Shown here piece after piece: positions 49,054 to 57,826 of a stretch of 64,000 nucleotides of DNA. Under the pieces are notes generated by a model, which did no database searches, had not been told where the DNA came from, and saw nothing but the letters and a program-made list of their open reading frames with translations. The translations under genes were made by a program, and so were the position numbers. Position 1 is the first letter of the stretch. Each line of letters starts with the position of its first letter. The stretch spans positions 158,527 through 222,526 of the forward strand of contig NZ_WXFG01000029.1 of assembly GCF_009881055.1 (NCBI RefSeq). The letters run 5' to 3'. This stretch comes from Peptoclostridium sp. (GTDB lineage Bacteria; Bacillota; Clostridia; Peptostreptococcales; Peptostreptococcaceae).

Positions 49054-50250
49054 CTATTCGTCTTTATAATCGTAAACAATCCTGCCGGCTTTGAGGGTTA
49101 TAAGCACCTTGCCGTACACCTTGTCTCCTGCAAATGGAGTGTTCTTGCCCTTTGATGCGAATTTTTGAGGATCTATCTCATAGCAATCTTCAATGTCCAC
49201 AACCACAAGATCGGCCTCGCAGCCTACCCCTATTCTGCCCTTGTTTATTCCGAGTATTTCTGCGGGTCTCTTTGACATTATATCTGAAAGCTTGCAAAGG
49301 TCAATATGCCCGTTCTTCACAAGGCTTGTATAGCACAGTGAAAATGATGTCTCAATGCCTGATATGCCCGGCGCACCGGCTACCTTGTCTTCACTTGTGT
49401 GAGGCGCATGGTCGGTAGCTATGGCATCTACTATGCCCAGCTTTATTGCTGCTATCAGCGAGTCAACGTCTTCAGTCTTCCTAAGAGGCGGATTGACCTT
49501 GTACTCAACCGAGTCTGTAGCATATATGTGGTGCGGCGCCACCTCGCATGTGACGCTAAGGCCTTCGAGCTTTGCCTGCTTGATATAATCTATTGCTTCC
49601 TTAGTGCTTACATGGCACATGTGAAGATGGGCTCCGCTCTCTCTGCAAAGCTGCAAATCTCTCCAAGTCATAAGGTTTTCGGCAAGCCTGTAATCATCCC
49701 TGGATATGCTCGCGTCCTCCGCATGCGACATTATGACAAGGCCTTTTCCTTTGCATTTTTGCATGGCCTTGAGCATAATCCCAGAGCTGGCAACTCCCCT
49801 GCCATCATCCGACACGCATTTTACCGGCTCCGAAATCGAGTCCAGATGCGATATTTCATCCCCCTGCATACCGCTTGTTATGCTGACGCACTGAAAAGCG
49901 TCTACAAGGCCTACGTTGCCAACCCTATCCATTACCTGGCCAACTATGTCCATACTGCTGCAGGGCGGATTTGTATTGGCCATTAGGTTTACAGTGGTGT
50001 AGCCGCCTCTTGCAGCGGCGCGGCTGCCGCTTTCTATGTCCTCCTTGTAGGTAAAACCCGGCTCCCTGAAGTGGACGTGAAGATCTGTGAATGCAGGCAT
50101 TACTACAATTCCCAAGGCATCAAATACTCTGCATTCCTTTTCTGATATGTCTCTTCCGACTTCGTTTATCATTCCATCCTTGATATATATGTCTCCGATG
50201 AAATCCTGAGCATGGTCTACAATCCTGGCATTTTTTATCAGCAGCTCCAA
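49054..50250 (-). CDS. pyrC: Dihydroorotase
   Basis: 398 residues, amidohydrolase type I (long form). The metal motif DLHVHFREPG, the carbamate-lysine region and HMCHVSTKEA, CEVAPHHIY and ATDHAPHTSEDK are present. Cyclises carbamoyl-aspartate. It is cotranscribed with pyrBI and pyrF. Confidence 0.97.
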   Translation of the reverse strand: MELLIKNARIVDHAQDFIGDIYIKDGMINEVGRDISEKECRVFDALGIVVMPAFTDLHVHFREPGFTYKEDIESGSRAAARGGYTTVNLMANTNPPCSSMDIVGQVMDRVGNVGLVDAFQCVSITSGMQGDEISHLDSISEPVKCVSDDGRGVASSGIMLKAMQKCKGKGLVIMSHAEDASISRDDYRLAENLMTWRDLQLCRESGAHLHMCHVSTKEAIDYIKQAKLEGLSVTCEVAPHHIYATDSVEYKVNPPLRKTEDVDSLIAAIKLGIVDAIATDHAPHTSEDKVAGAPGISGIETSFSLCYTSLVKNGHIDLCKLSDIMSKRPAEILGINKGRIGVGCEADLVVVDIEDCYEIDPQKFASKGKNTPFAGDKVYGKVLITLKAGRIVYDYKDE

Positions 50251-50262
50251 AGCTTCTCACCC

Positions 50263-50691
50263 CTATTTTTCTATCTTGTAAATTTCATCACAGTATACGC
50301 ATCTGTATTCGCAGCTTTCCTGATCGAGCAATTCAAACTCGTTCTCGATGTACGGCTCTACGCTCGTTATGCAGCGCGGATTTTTGCACTTTATTATATT
50401 CTTTACCCTTTGAGGCAGCTTTAAATTTATTTTTGAAGTGACCTTTTCATTTTCTATCACATTTATCGTTATGTTGGGATCGAAAAGTCCCAGCAGATCC
50501 AGATTCAAATCCATGACGTTTTCAACCTTTATCATGTCCTTCTTGCCTAGTCTCTTGCTGTGAGCGTTTATTATCAAGGCTACATGGAAATCAGCCTCTC
50601 CCAGATTGAGAAGGTTAAAAACCTCTATCCCCTTTCCAGCCTTTATATGGTCAATAACTATACCGTTTTTAACACCTTCTACTACTAGCAT
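50263..50691 (-). CDS. pyrI: Aspartate carbamoyltransferase regulatory subunit
   Basis: 142 residues. N-terminal allosteric domain ([19 protein letters not shown]) and a C-terminal zinc domain with four cysteines in CKNPRC and CEYRCVYC. It binds CTP/ATP and tunes PyrB. Starts in a TAATG overlap with the pyrB stop. Confidence 0.96.
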   Translation of the reverse strand: MLVVEGVKNGIVIDHIKAGKGIEVFNLLNLGEADFHVALIINAHSKRLGKKDMIKVENVMDLNLDLLGLFDPNITINVIENEKVTSKINLKLPQRVKNIIKCKNPRCITSVEPYIENEFELLDQESCEYRCVYCDEIYKIEK

Positions 50692-51617
50692 TATTTATCT
50701 ACCCCCAATAGCTTGGCAATCAGCGCCATTCTGGCATACATTCCATACTCCACCTGCTTAAAGTAGCAGGCCCTCTCGTCCTCGTCAACCTCGTATGATA
50801 TCTCATTGACTCTCGGCAGCGGGTGAAGCACAATCATATCCTCCTTGGCCATGGCCATCTTGTCCCTGTCAAGTATATAGCTGTCCTTTAGCCTTATATA
50901 GTCCTCCTCGTTGAAGAACCTCTCTTTTTGGACTCTCGTCATGTAGAGTATATCAAGCTCACCCATGACCTCGTCTATCTTTTCAGTTTCGAGGAATTCA
51001 ATGTTGCCCTTCTCAAGCACCTGAGTCTTTATATACTGAGGAATTTTGAGCTCCTGTGGCGATATCAGTATGAATCTGTTGCCCGGGTATCTTGAAAATG
51101 CCTTGATTAGAGAGTGTACAGTTCTTCCGAATTTAAGATCGCCGCATACGCCTATTGTAAGGCCTGAAACAGTCCCTTTTATGCTCTTTATAGTGAGCAT
51201 GTCTGTAAGTGTCTGTGTCGGATGCTGATGGCCCCCGTCTCCAGCATTTATTATTGGCGCATCTATGAATTTTGCACCAAGTCTTGGAGCTCCTTCCTTG
51301 GGATGTCTCATTGCTATTATATCAGCATAGGCAGCTACTGTTCTCAGTGTGTCTGAAAGGCTCTCTCCTTTTGATGTTGATGATGCGTCAGGGCTTGAAA
51401 ACCCTATTATCTGGCCTCCGAGCCTGAGCATTGCAGCCTCAAAGCTAAGTCTTGTCCTGGTGCTAGGTTCGAAAAACAGCGTAGCAAGTATCCTGCCCTT
51501 TGCTATTTCGCAGTAGTCAAGAGGATTGTTGACCATCTTCTCCGCGAGTCCCAATATTTCATCAACCTCGTCTGTTGTAAATTCGTTCAAGTCAATAAGG
51601 TGTTTACCTTTCAACAT
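50691..51617 (-). CDS. pyrB: Aspartate carbamoyltransferase catalytic subunit
   Basis: 308 residues. The carbamoyl-phosphate motif [13 protein letters not shown], HPxQ region [12 protein letters not shown] and [10 protein letters not shown] are intact. First committed step of pyrimidine synthesis. First gene of the operon, behind a PyrR-like leader; a GAGGAGGCGG site precedes the ATG. Confidence 0.97.
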   Translation of the reverse strand: MLKGKHLIDLNEFTTDEVDEILGLAEKMVNNPLDYCEIAKGRILATLFFEPSTRTRLSFEAAMLRLGGQIIGFSSPDASSTSKGESLSDTLRTVAAYADIIAMRHPKEGAPRLGAKFIDAPIINAGDGGHQHPTQTLTDMLTIKSIKGTVSGLTIGVCGDLKFGRTVHSLIKAFSRYPGNRFILISPQELKIPQYIKTQVLEKGNIEFLETEKIDEVMGELDILYMTRVQKERFFNEEDYIRLKDSYILDRDKMAMAKEDMIVLHPLPRVNEISYEVDEDERACYFKQVEYGMYARMALIAKLLGVDK

Positions 51618-51662
51618 AAAACCGCCTCCTCTTCTTAGCTTCTCTGAACTAAATTAAAGAAT

Positions 51663-51790
51663 AAAAAATGCCTTCCCAAGCGGGAAGGCATAACTATACC
51701 TGAAATAATATGCATCCGCCAAGCGGGCAGTGCAATTCATTTATTACCTTCCCGGTCTCTCTGTACCGTAATTAAAGGCTCCTATTCATT
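51663..51790 (-). promoter_or_regulatory. PyrR-type attenuator of the pyr operon
   Basis: Three elements on the minus strand: a small hairpin CGGTACAGAGAGACCG (51768-51753) whose loop resembles the PyrR box AGUCCAGAGAGGCU; a GGGAAGG segment (51753-51747) that can pair with CCTTCCC in the terminator's left arm to form an antiterminator; and the terminator ATGCCTTCCC-GCTT-GGGAAGGCAT plus T run (51691-51663). The pairing logic fits PyrR attenuation. The box is imperfect and no pyrR is in the window. Confidence 0.72.
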
Positions 51791-51796
51791 TAGACC

Positions 51797-51825
51797 ATAT
51801 TAACACAGCTGCTCTCCATAGTCAA
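51797..51825 (-). promoter_or_regulatory. Promoter of the pyr operon
   Basis: TTGACT at 51825-51820 and TAATAT at 51802-51797 with a 17-base spacer; start expected near 51790, giving a leader of about 170 bases. Confidence 0.78.
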
Positions 51826-51864
51826 TAAATTTCGCAACGCTGCGCTGCCAAATAACAACTACGC

Positions 51865-53094
51865 CTACATGGAATGAGTGTTTTCATTTATATATGCTGT
51901 TATGCTCTCCGCGTCCATTGCAAGGTCTATTTGAATTATCCTGAATTCAACGTCCAGCTTCATTTCGTCGAGGGTGACATCCTGGGCTTCCCTGAATCTC
52001 GTAAACGCCTCCTGCGGGCTGCTATTAAGAGAGATAACAGCAAATTCATGCGAGCTGAGCCTGAAGGCCATTTCAAAATCCTTCTTAAGGAGCGATTTTA
52101 TTGTATTTGCAAGTTCCTTGAGGGCTTCATCCCCATACTCCGTTCCAGAAGCCAGATTTATCTCTCTGAGGTTTTCAAGGCTGAATATTATGAGGGACAG
52201 CGGGTAATCAAGTTTTTTGGCTCTTCTTATCTCTCCTTCTATTGTCCTGTAAAAATGCGCCCTGTTGTAGAGCTTCGTCATGTCGTCTATCGTCTTGATA
52301 TTTTCAAATATCATCTTTTGAATCTTTATGAGCTTATTTTTGTTGCTAAGCTCCATTTCAAGTCTTTTTATTGAAGCCTTAAGACTTTGTATCTCTGCAA
52401 ACTTGTCGTGGACCCCCTTTGAATAAGGGTATATGTTCAGGACATAGCCCTTGTCATCATGCTTTGATACGGCAACCAGCTTGCCCATAAGGTCAAAACT
52501 TACATATTTGAAGGCGTCGAGCATCTTGATCTTTTCGGAGACAACAAATGCAAACTCAGGCCCGAAAGCCTGCTCAAGCGGCATTCCTGTATGGTTTGTG
52601 CCCGCAAAATATTCGCCTATGTTGCGGCTGGTTTTCTTTATTTCCAAATCGTCACTCAGCATTATTGTCACATAAAAGTTTTCATCGAGGCAAGCAGCCT
52701 TGTTTTTAGCTTCTATGCTTATGCCGCCCATGCCGTCAATCTTCACGTAATTCTTTGTGAGCATATCCTCCGCTAGCCGTATTATGTCTTCGTAGTCAAG
52801 CTTTATCCCTATTGCAAGCTTGTATTCACCGCAACTGCTTATTTCAAACTTGAATATGTGGTCTTCATTTTCATCTGATTTCACTATAGTCCTGTACTTC
52901 CCGCCATTCTCCACGTCCTCTTCCCAGATGAGTCGCTTGGCCAGCTTGAATCTCTTGAGTATGTCATCAGCAGCCTGTACTCCGTTGAAGAATTGCTTGA
53001 ATGTGCTATTTGAAAATATAAGTTTGTTTTCCCCGTCAAACACTGCAACCAGATATACTGTAGTATCCAAAAGGTTCTGGATATTCATCTCCAT
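51865..53094 (-). CDS. PAS-like sensor protein with degenerate GGDEF domain
   Basis: About 409 residues. The N-terminal 230 residues look like two PAS-like sensor modules without a membrane span. A coiled segment (KASIKRLEMELSNKNKLIK) leads into a GGDEF domain with DDMTKLYNRAHFYRTIEGE. The catalytic signature reads SSHEF instead of GGDEF (52056-52042), so cyclase activity is unlikely; it may bind c-di-GMP or GTP, or act only as a scaffold. The ATG at 53094 follows GAGGTG. Monocistronic, divergent to nothing, between the pyr promoter and the DUF1294 gene. Confidence 0.86.
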   Translation of the reverse strand: MEMNIQNLLDTTVYLVAVFDGENKLIFSNSTFKQFFNGVQAADDILKRFKLAKRLIWEEDVENGGKYRTIVKSDENEDHIFKFEISSCGEYKLAIGIKLDYEDIIRLAEDMLTKNYVKIDGMGGISIEAKNKAACLDENFYVTIMLSDDLEIKKTSRNIGEYFAGTNHTGMPLEQAFGPEFAFVVSEKIKMLDAFKYVSFDLMGKLVAVSKHDDKGYVLNIYPYSKGVHDKFAEIQSLKASIKRLEMELSNKNKLIKIQKMIFENIKTIDDMTKLYNRAHFYRTIEGEIRRAKKLDYPLSLIIFSLENLREINLASGTEYGDEALKELANTIKSLLKKDFEMAFRLSSHEFAVISLNSSPQEAFTRFREAQDVTLDEMKLDVEFRIIQIDLAMDAESITAYINENTHSM

Positions 53095-53145
53095 AAAATG
53101 CACCTCTTTTTTGTCAATACACCAAATCGACTGTGTGTCTGTAAA

Positions 53146-53409
53146 CTATCTTAAATTGAAAATTAGATACACCATCAGAATATTAAGCAACAAGAGCGCC
53201 GGTATGCCCTGGCTGAAGCTCTTATGCTTTGTCTTGTGCCTAAAAAGCGACATACCTAACCAAACTCCCAAAGCTCCTCCTAATGCGGCCAATGTGAAAA
53301 TGCTCTTTTCGCTAATCCTGCTTAGCCGGCGCTTCGCCTTTTGTTTGTCTATTCCCATTACTGCAATGCCTGCAGCGTTAACAGCTACCAAGTAATACCA
53401 GAGCCACAT
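53146..53409 (-). CDS. DUF1294 membrane protein
   Basis: 87 residues from the ATG at 53409 (AAGGAG, 5-base spacing); a TTG at 53457 with its own AAGGAG would add 16 residues. Three hydrophobic stretches surround the family motif GIDKQKAKRRLSRISEKSIF, and SLFRHKTKHKSF is the second signature. Function unknown; the family resembles the C-terminal part of some cold-shock fusion proteins. A promoter TGGACA, 18 bases, TATAAT is at 53517-53488 on the same strand. Confidence 0.88.
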   Translation of the reverse strand: MWLWYYLVAVNAAGIAVMGIDKQKAKRRLSRISEKSIFTLAALGGALGVWLGMSLFRHKTKHKSFSQGIPALLLLNILMVYLIFNLR

Positions 53410-53487
53410 GTACGCTCCTTGCACATATTTATCTAGAGTCAATACTGCCAAGTCCAAACTGTTCTCCTTTCAGAATTACTGGATTGC

Positions 53488-53754
53488 ATTATATACCATT
53501 CATAATAATCATGTCCATTTGTTCAAATTTCATAATCTTTAAAATTATACCCTAGCCCTAACTTAATTTAACACAGTTCAACAATTTTTGTTCCGCCTGA
53601 TGTCCAAATAGCATCAAGATTGGGCTGGCTTATTTTATTTTGTTGAATTATTCACTTTTTTGTCATATTATTATATGTAAGATACTCTATATAGGTTAGT
53701 ATTAAAATCAACTACTAATTTATCAAAATATACAATGTAGGAGGAGTCAGTTTA
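53488..53754. promoter_or_regulatory. Divergent intergenic region with an inverted repeat upstream of the NMO-like gene
   Basis: AT-rich stretch between the DUF1294 and NMO-like genes. It holds the DUF1294 promoter (53517-53488, minus) and, on the plus strand, TTAGTA at 53696-53701 and TACTAA at 53713-53718, an inverted repeat with an 11-base spacer just ahead of the next gene; this could be an operator. A TTGTCA/TACTCT pair with 17-base spacing near 53660-53690 is a weak promoter candidate. Confidence 0.5.
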
Positions 53755-54843
53755 ATGAATCTTTCACCTTTTAAATTAGGTGACTTATTAGTCAAAATCC
53801 CAATAATTCAAGGTGGAATGGGAGTCGGAGTTTCTGGTGCCAGCCTGGCTGCCGCTGTTGCAAACGAGGGTGCAGTCGGAGTTATTTCTAGTGTCCAAAT
53901 TGGTTATCGCGAAGATGACTTTGACATAAATCCTAAGGAAGCGAACATAAGAGCTCTTGTAAATGAGATAAAAAAGGCAAGAAGCCTTTCTCCGGACGGA
54001 ATACTCGGAGTTAACATCATGGTTGCCACGAGCAATTACAAGGAAGCTGTATTGGCCTGTGTCAAGGAAAAAATCGACGTTATAATATCTGGAGCAGGTC
54101 TGCCTTCAAATCTGCCAGAACTAGTGAAGAATTCCTGCACTAAGATAATCCCCATTGTTTCTTCAGGGAAAGCCGCCGCTACCATAACCAAGATGTGGAC
54201 TAAAAAATACGATTACATGCCAGACGCCGTGATAGTTGAAGGCCCTGAGGCCGGAGGCCATCTTGGCTTCTCAGCCGAAGACCTTGCTAGTCCGACGCTT
54301 CCAGACCTTAAGGAAATTGTAAGGGATGTACTTGAGTCGATAAAGCCTTTTGAGGAGACTTTCAACAAGAAGATACCTGTGATTGCCGCAGGCGGCATAT
54401 TCACCGGAAGCGACATAGGTGAGTTCATAATGCTAGGAGCATCCGGCGTACAAATGGGAACAAGATTTGTAGCCACTGAAGAATGTGATGCTCATATAAA
54501 CTTCAAAATGGCTTATGTCAATGCCAAGAAAGAAGATGTCCAGCTTGTCAAAAGTCCTGTAGGCCTTCCTGGCAGAGCCATCAGGAACAAATTTATAGAA
54601 TCTCTTGAAAATTCAAATATTCCTGTGAGTAGATGCTGGAACTGCCTTAAGCCTTGCAACCCTGCAAGCACGCCTTATTGCATATCCCTGGCCCTAATCA
54701 ATTCAGTAAAGGGCGATGTGGACAACGGCCTTATTTTCTCAGGCTCAAACGTATACAGGATAGACAAGATAGTCACAGTCAAGGAACTGATAAATGAGCT
54801 TGTGACTGATGCTAACGCATATCTGGCCGATAAAACCATCTAA
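53755..54843 (+). CDS. Nitronate monooxygenase / FabK-like FMN enzyme
   Basis: 362 residues of the NMO/2-nitropropane dioxygenase family. The N-terminal PIIQGGMGVGVSG, the glycine-rich EGPEAGGHLGF containing the active-site His, and the FMN-phosphate motif AAGGIFTGSDIGEFIMLGASGVQMGTRF (core GGIFTGSD and GASGVQMGT) are clear. Members are nitronate oxidases or enoyl-ACP reductases (FabK); with no fab gene alongside, neither can be chosen. A Cys-rich patch SRCWNCLKPCNP near residue 295 is unusual. GGAGGAG precedes the ATG. Single gene with terminator. Confidence 0.85.
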   Translation: MNLSPFKLGDLLVKIPIIQGGMGVGVSGASLAAAVANEGAVGVISSVQIGYREDDFDINPKEANIRALVNEIKKARSLSPDGILGVNIMVATSNYKEAVLACVKEKIDVIISGAGLPSNLPELVKNSCTKIIPIVSSGKAAATITKMWTKKYDYMPDAVIVEGPEAGGHLGFSAEDLASPTLPDLKEIVRDVLESIKPFEETFNKKIPVIAAGGIFTGSDIGEFIMLGASGVQMGTRFVATEECDAHINFKMAYVNAKKEDVQLVKSPVGLPGRAIRNKFIESLENSNIPVSRCWNCLKPCNPASTPYCISLALINSVKGDVDNGLIFSGSNVYRIDKIVTVKELINELVTDANAYLADKTI

Positions 54844-54865
54844 TCAAACATGTCATATCTAAAAA

Positions 54866-54889
54866 ACGGACGCGAATAATCGCGTCCGT
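54866..54889. terminator. Bidirectional terminator
   Basis: Perfect ACGGACGCGA-ATAA-TCGCGTCCGT between the convergent NMO-like gene and ppiB. Confidence 0.88.
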
Positions 54890-54914
54890 TCCAATTTTAA
54901 TTAGAATTTTCGAA

Positions 54915-55436
54915 TTACATTTTTTCAGGCTCTGGGTATTCAACGCCGAATTTTTCAACGCTCGCCTTCTTGATCTTCTGCTGCGAATTAGGCTTGTCCG
55001 TATAATCCCTGTCTACTGATACAATTCTGTCCGCCTCTTCCATTCCGCTTATAACCCTGCCAAAGGCAGCATATTGACCATCAAGATGAGGAGATTTTGC
55101 TACCATTATGAAAAACTGCGAACCCGCAGAGTCTGGATTCATAGCCCTCGCCATTGAAACCACACCTCTTTCGTGCTTCATGTTGTTGGTGAAGCCGTTC
55201 ATGCTGAACTCGCCCTTTATTGTGTAGCCAGGTCCGCCTGTGCCACTTCCCTGAGGGCATCCTCCTTGTATCATGAAGCCTGGGATTACCCTGTGGAATA
55301 TCAGCCCATCGTAGAAGCCCTTGTCGACAAGCGAAATGAAGTTTCTGACCGTATTCGGAGCTATGTTTTCATATAGCTCGATTTCAATTTTGCCGCCGCT
55401 TTCCATTTCAAAAGTTACTATTGGATTCTTATTCAT
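54915..55436 (-). CDS. ppiB: Cyclophilin-type peptidyl-prolyl isomerase
   Basis: 173 residues. FHRVIPGFMIQGGCPQGSGTGGPGY (core HRVIPGFMIQGG), SAGSQFFIM and YAAFGRVISGME match cyclophilins; the Arg of the active site is in FHRV. Cytoplasmic, no signal peptide. GGGAGGC lies 7 bases before the ATG. Last gene of the iscS-thiI cluster. Confidence 0.95.
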   Translation of the reverse strand: MNKNPIVTFEMESGGKIEIELYENIAPNTVRNFISLVDKGFYDGLIFHRVIPGFMIQGGCPQGSGTGGPGYTIKGEFSMNGFTNNMKHERGVVSMARAMNPDSAGSQFFIMVAKSPHLDGQYAAFGRVISGMEEADRIVSVDRDYTDKPNSQQKIKKASVEKFGVEYPEPEKM

Positions 55437-55448
55437 ATTTTTGCCTCC

Positions 55449-56282
55449 CTAGTTTTTAAATTTATAGCCTGAAGCTGTTTTTTCTATACTTCCCTCTTTG
55501 AGAAGCCTTCCGGCTGCCCTCTTGAAGGCTGCCTTGCTCATTCCAAGATATTCCTTTACTATTTCCGGATCGCTCTTGTCGCCGATGAAGATTTCTCCGC
55601 CGCAGCCCCTTATATACTCCATGAGCTTATCAGAGTCGTCTGCCATCTGCTTGTAGGCCTCTTTCCTTGTGGAAAGGTCAAGCTTGCCGTCTTCCCTTAC
55701 CCTAATCACCCTTGCCTTCACCTTGTCTCCGGGGTAAAGCTTCTCGAAGCACTCGCTTTCCGGTATCATTCCCTTGAAAGTATTTTCTACCGCCACAAAG
55801 ACACCCATGCCTTTTTTCAAACTATATACAGTACCTTCAACCCAGTCTCCGGCCTCGTGAGTGCTGTCAGTCCTCAGATAGTCATATATATCTGTGGTGG
55901 AGCTAATGCGCTTGCTTTTGTCGAGATATATAAGCACAAGGTAGCTTTTCCCCTTTTGTATGTTGTATTTTTGCTCTGTAAAGGGAAGCAGTATATCCTT
56001 GTCCAATCCCCAGTCAAGGAACGCCCCGATTTTTGTAGTCTCAACCACCTTCAGATACGCAAGCTGCCCTACCATGCCCTTTGGCGTCTTGGTGGTGGCA
56101 ATGAGCCTGTCACTGGAATCCCTGTATACGAAAACATCCAGGAAGTCGCCTTCCTTTGCACCCTCAGGTACGAATTTTTTAGGCAGGAGCACCGACTTGG
56201 CATCACTGTTGTCCGAAAGGTATGCTCCCTGCTGCGCGAATCTGTCAATCTTGAGTCTGTTCATAACCCCTATTTCTATCAT
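55449..56282 (-). CDS. CvfB/YitL-family S1-like RNA-binding protein
   Basis: 277 residues: three S1/OB-like repeats (FDVFVYRDSSDRL-like first OB, VETTKIGAFLDWGLDKDILLPF-type second, core KIGAFLDWGLDKDILLPF, and VEGTVYSLKKGMGVFVAVENTFKG-type third) and a C-terminal winged helix (AAFKRAAGRLLKEG). CvfB homologues bind RNA and affect virulence-factor or stress gene output. AAGGGG precedes the ATG; 12 bases upstream of ppiB. Confidence 0.88.
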   Translation of the reverse strand: MIEIGVMNRLKIDRFAQQGAYLSDNSDAKSVLLPKKFVPEGAKEGDFLDVFVYRDSSDRLIATTKTPKGMVGQLAYLKVVETTKIGAFLDWGLDKDILLPFTEQKYNIQKGKSYLVLIYLDKSKRISSTTDIYDYLRTDSTHEAGDWVEGTVYSLKKGMGVFVAVENTFKGMIPESECFEKLYPGDKVKARVIRVREDGKLDLSTRKEAYKQMADDSDKLMEYIRGCGGEIFIGDKSDPEIVKEYLGMSKAAFKRAAGRLLKEGSIEKTASGYKFKN

Positions 56283-56294
56283 TTTATTAACCCC

Positions 56295-56642
56295 TTATTT
56301 TTCAATATCGAAAATACCGTTTAGTATCATGTTGAAAACGCTGAGCACCAAAGCTCCTCCGACGGCTCCCCAGAAACCCGTGACGGCAAATCCCGGTACA
56401 AGCGCCGATGCTATATATAGCATGAATCCATTTATTACAAGTGTAAAGAGACCTAAAGTCAAAATATTTAGTGGTAGAGTCAAAATCAGAGCCAGTGGTT
56501 TAAGGAACATATTTACGATCCCAAGTACTGCCGCCGCAATAAGCGCAGCAGCTATTCCCGTAACCTCAACCGACTGCAGCAGAGAAGCTGTCAGGAATAA
56601 GGCCAGGGTTGATACAATCCATCTGGCAATAAATTTATTCAT
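56295..56642 (-). CDS. YvlD/phage holin family 4 membrane protein
   Basis: 115 residues with four hydrophobic segments and the motifs AAVLGIVNMFLKPLALILTLPLN (core LGIVNMFLKP) and LGLFTLVINGFMLY, typical of the YvlD family. In other bacteria YvlD-like proteins belong to cell-envelope stress operons; no holin function is implied here. Its start overlaps the end of thiI by 8 bases. Confidence 0.88.
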   Translation of the reverse strand: MNKFIARWIVSTLALFLTASLLQSVEVTGIAAALIAAAVLGIVNMFLKPLALILTLPLNILTLGLFTLVINGFMLYIASALVPGFAVTGFWGAVGGALVLSVFNMILNGIFDIEK

Positions 56643-57813
56643 ACCCTATCACCTCCACTTCCATGCTTTCAATTGCATTCTCAATAAGTTCTTCAACAGG
56701 CAGTACTGATTCTGATTTTTCAATCCTGTCGAGCTTAGGCTTTGTAACAGGATGTTTTGGCAGAAATACTGTACAGCAGTCTTCTTCTGGAATTATGGAT
56801 GTCTCGTACGTGCCTATCTTTTCCGAAATGGCTATAATTTCAATCTTGTCGAATGCAATAAGAGGCCTGAATACCGGAATCTGAACAGCCCCGTCTGTGA
56901 CCTCAAGGCCGTTTATAGTCTGGGATGCAACCTGGCCTATGCTCTCACCTGTCACTAGTGCATTGCAGCCTTTGAGTCTGGCGACTCTTTCCGCAATCTT
57001 CATCATGAACCTTCGCGCAATTATGGTAAGTTCATCCTGCGGACAATGCTCGTTTATCATTTTCTGTATAGGCAGCAAATTGACGCTGTAGAACTTCACC
57101 GGCCCACTGTATTTTGAAAGTATCCTTGCAAGATCCTTGACCTTCTCAAGAGACCGCTCGTTGGTGAACGGATAGCTGTGGTAATGTATGGCTTCTATCT
57201 CCACACCTCTTTTGGCTATCATCCAGGCGGCCACCGGGCTGTCTATTCCTCCCGAAAGCAGCACCAGCGCCTTGCCGTTGGTGCCAAGCGGCATTCCGCC
57301 GTAACCACGGATTTTCTCCGTAAAACATATATAACAATCCTCCCTGATTTCAGCATAAACCATAACATCGGGATTGTTTACATCTACGCTTACACTATCC
57401 GAAAGCTTGCTGAGCAAATACGCTCCTATCTCTCTGCTGATTTCAGGCGATTTGAGCGGAAAGCTCTTATCGGTCCTTTTCGAGTCCACCTTGAATGTGC
57501 ATACGTCCTCGAACTCCACCTTTTCGCTGAGCAGCTCAAGGCATTTTTCTTCAAGCTTCTCAAAATCCTTTTCTACAAGTATGGCAGGACTCAGCGAGAA
57601 AACTCCGAATACCTTCTTCGCTTCCTCAATAACAGCCTCATAGTCATGCTCTTCTACGTCTATTAGTATTCTGCCGTGCTTTCTATATACATTTATATTC
57701 CCAAGAGACCTGAGGGCGTTTTTGATGTTTGCCACAAGCTTCTTCTCAAATACGGGCTTGTTCTTGCCTTTAACCGCAATTTCTCCGTATCTTACTATTA
57801 CTATGTTGTACAT
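56635..57813 (-). CDS. thiI: tRNA 4-thiouridine synthase ThiI
   Basis: About 392 residues, the form without the C-terminal rhodanese domain. N-terminal ferredoxin-like and THUMP domains (KHGRILIDVEEHDYE, YLLSKLSD) are followed by the PP-loop LVLLSGGIDSPVAAWM and VTGESIGQVASQT. It forms s4U8 in tRNA and may supply sulfur for thiamine; with no rhodanese domain, the adjacent IscS most likely provides persulfide. Start ATG 57813 follows AAGGAG. Immediately downstream of iscS. Confidence 0.96.
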   Translation of the reverse strand: MYNIVIVRYGEIAVKGKNKPVFEKKLVANIKNALRSLGNINVYRKHGRILIDVEEHDYEAVIEEAKKVFGVFSLSPAILVEKDFEKLEEKCLELLSEKVEFEDVCTFKVDSKRTDKSFPLKSPEISREIGAYLLSKLSDSVSVDVNNPDVMVYAEIREDCYICFTEKIRGYGGMPLGTNGKALVLLSGGIDSPVAAWMIAKRGVEIEAIHYHSYPFTNERSLEKVKDLARILSKYSGPVKFYSVNLLPIQKMINEHCPQDELTIIARRFMMKIAERVARLKGCNALVTGESIGQVASQTINGLEVTDGAVQIPVFRPLIAFDKIEIIAISEKIGTYETSIIPEEDCCTVFLPKHPVTKPKLDRIEKSESVLPVEELIENAIESMEVEVIGYE

Positions 57814-57826
57814 GCTTGTCAACTCC

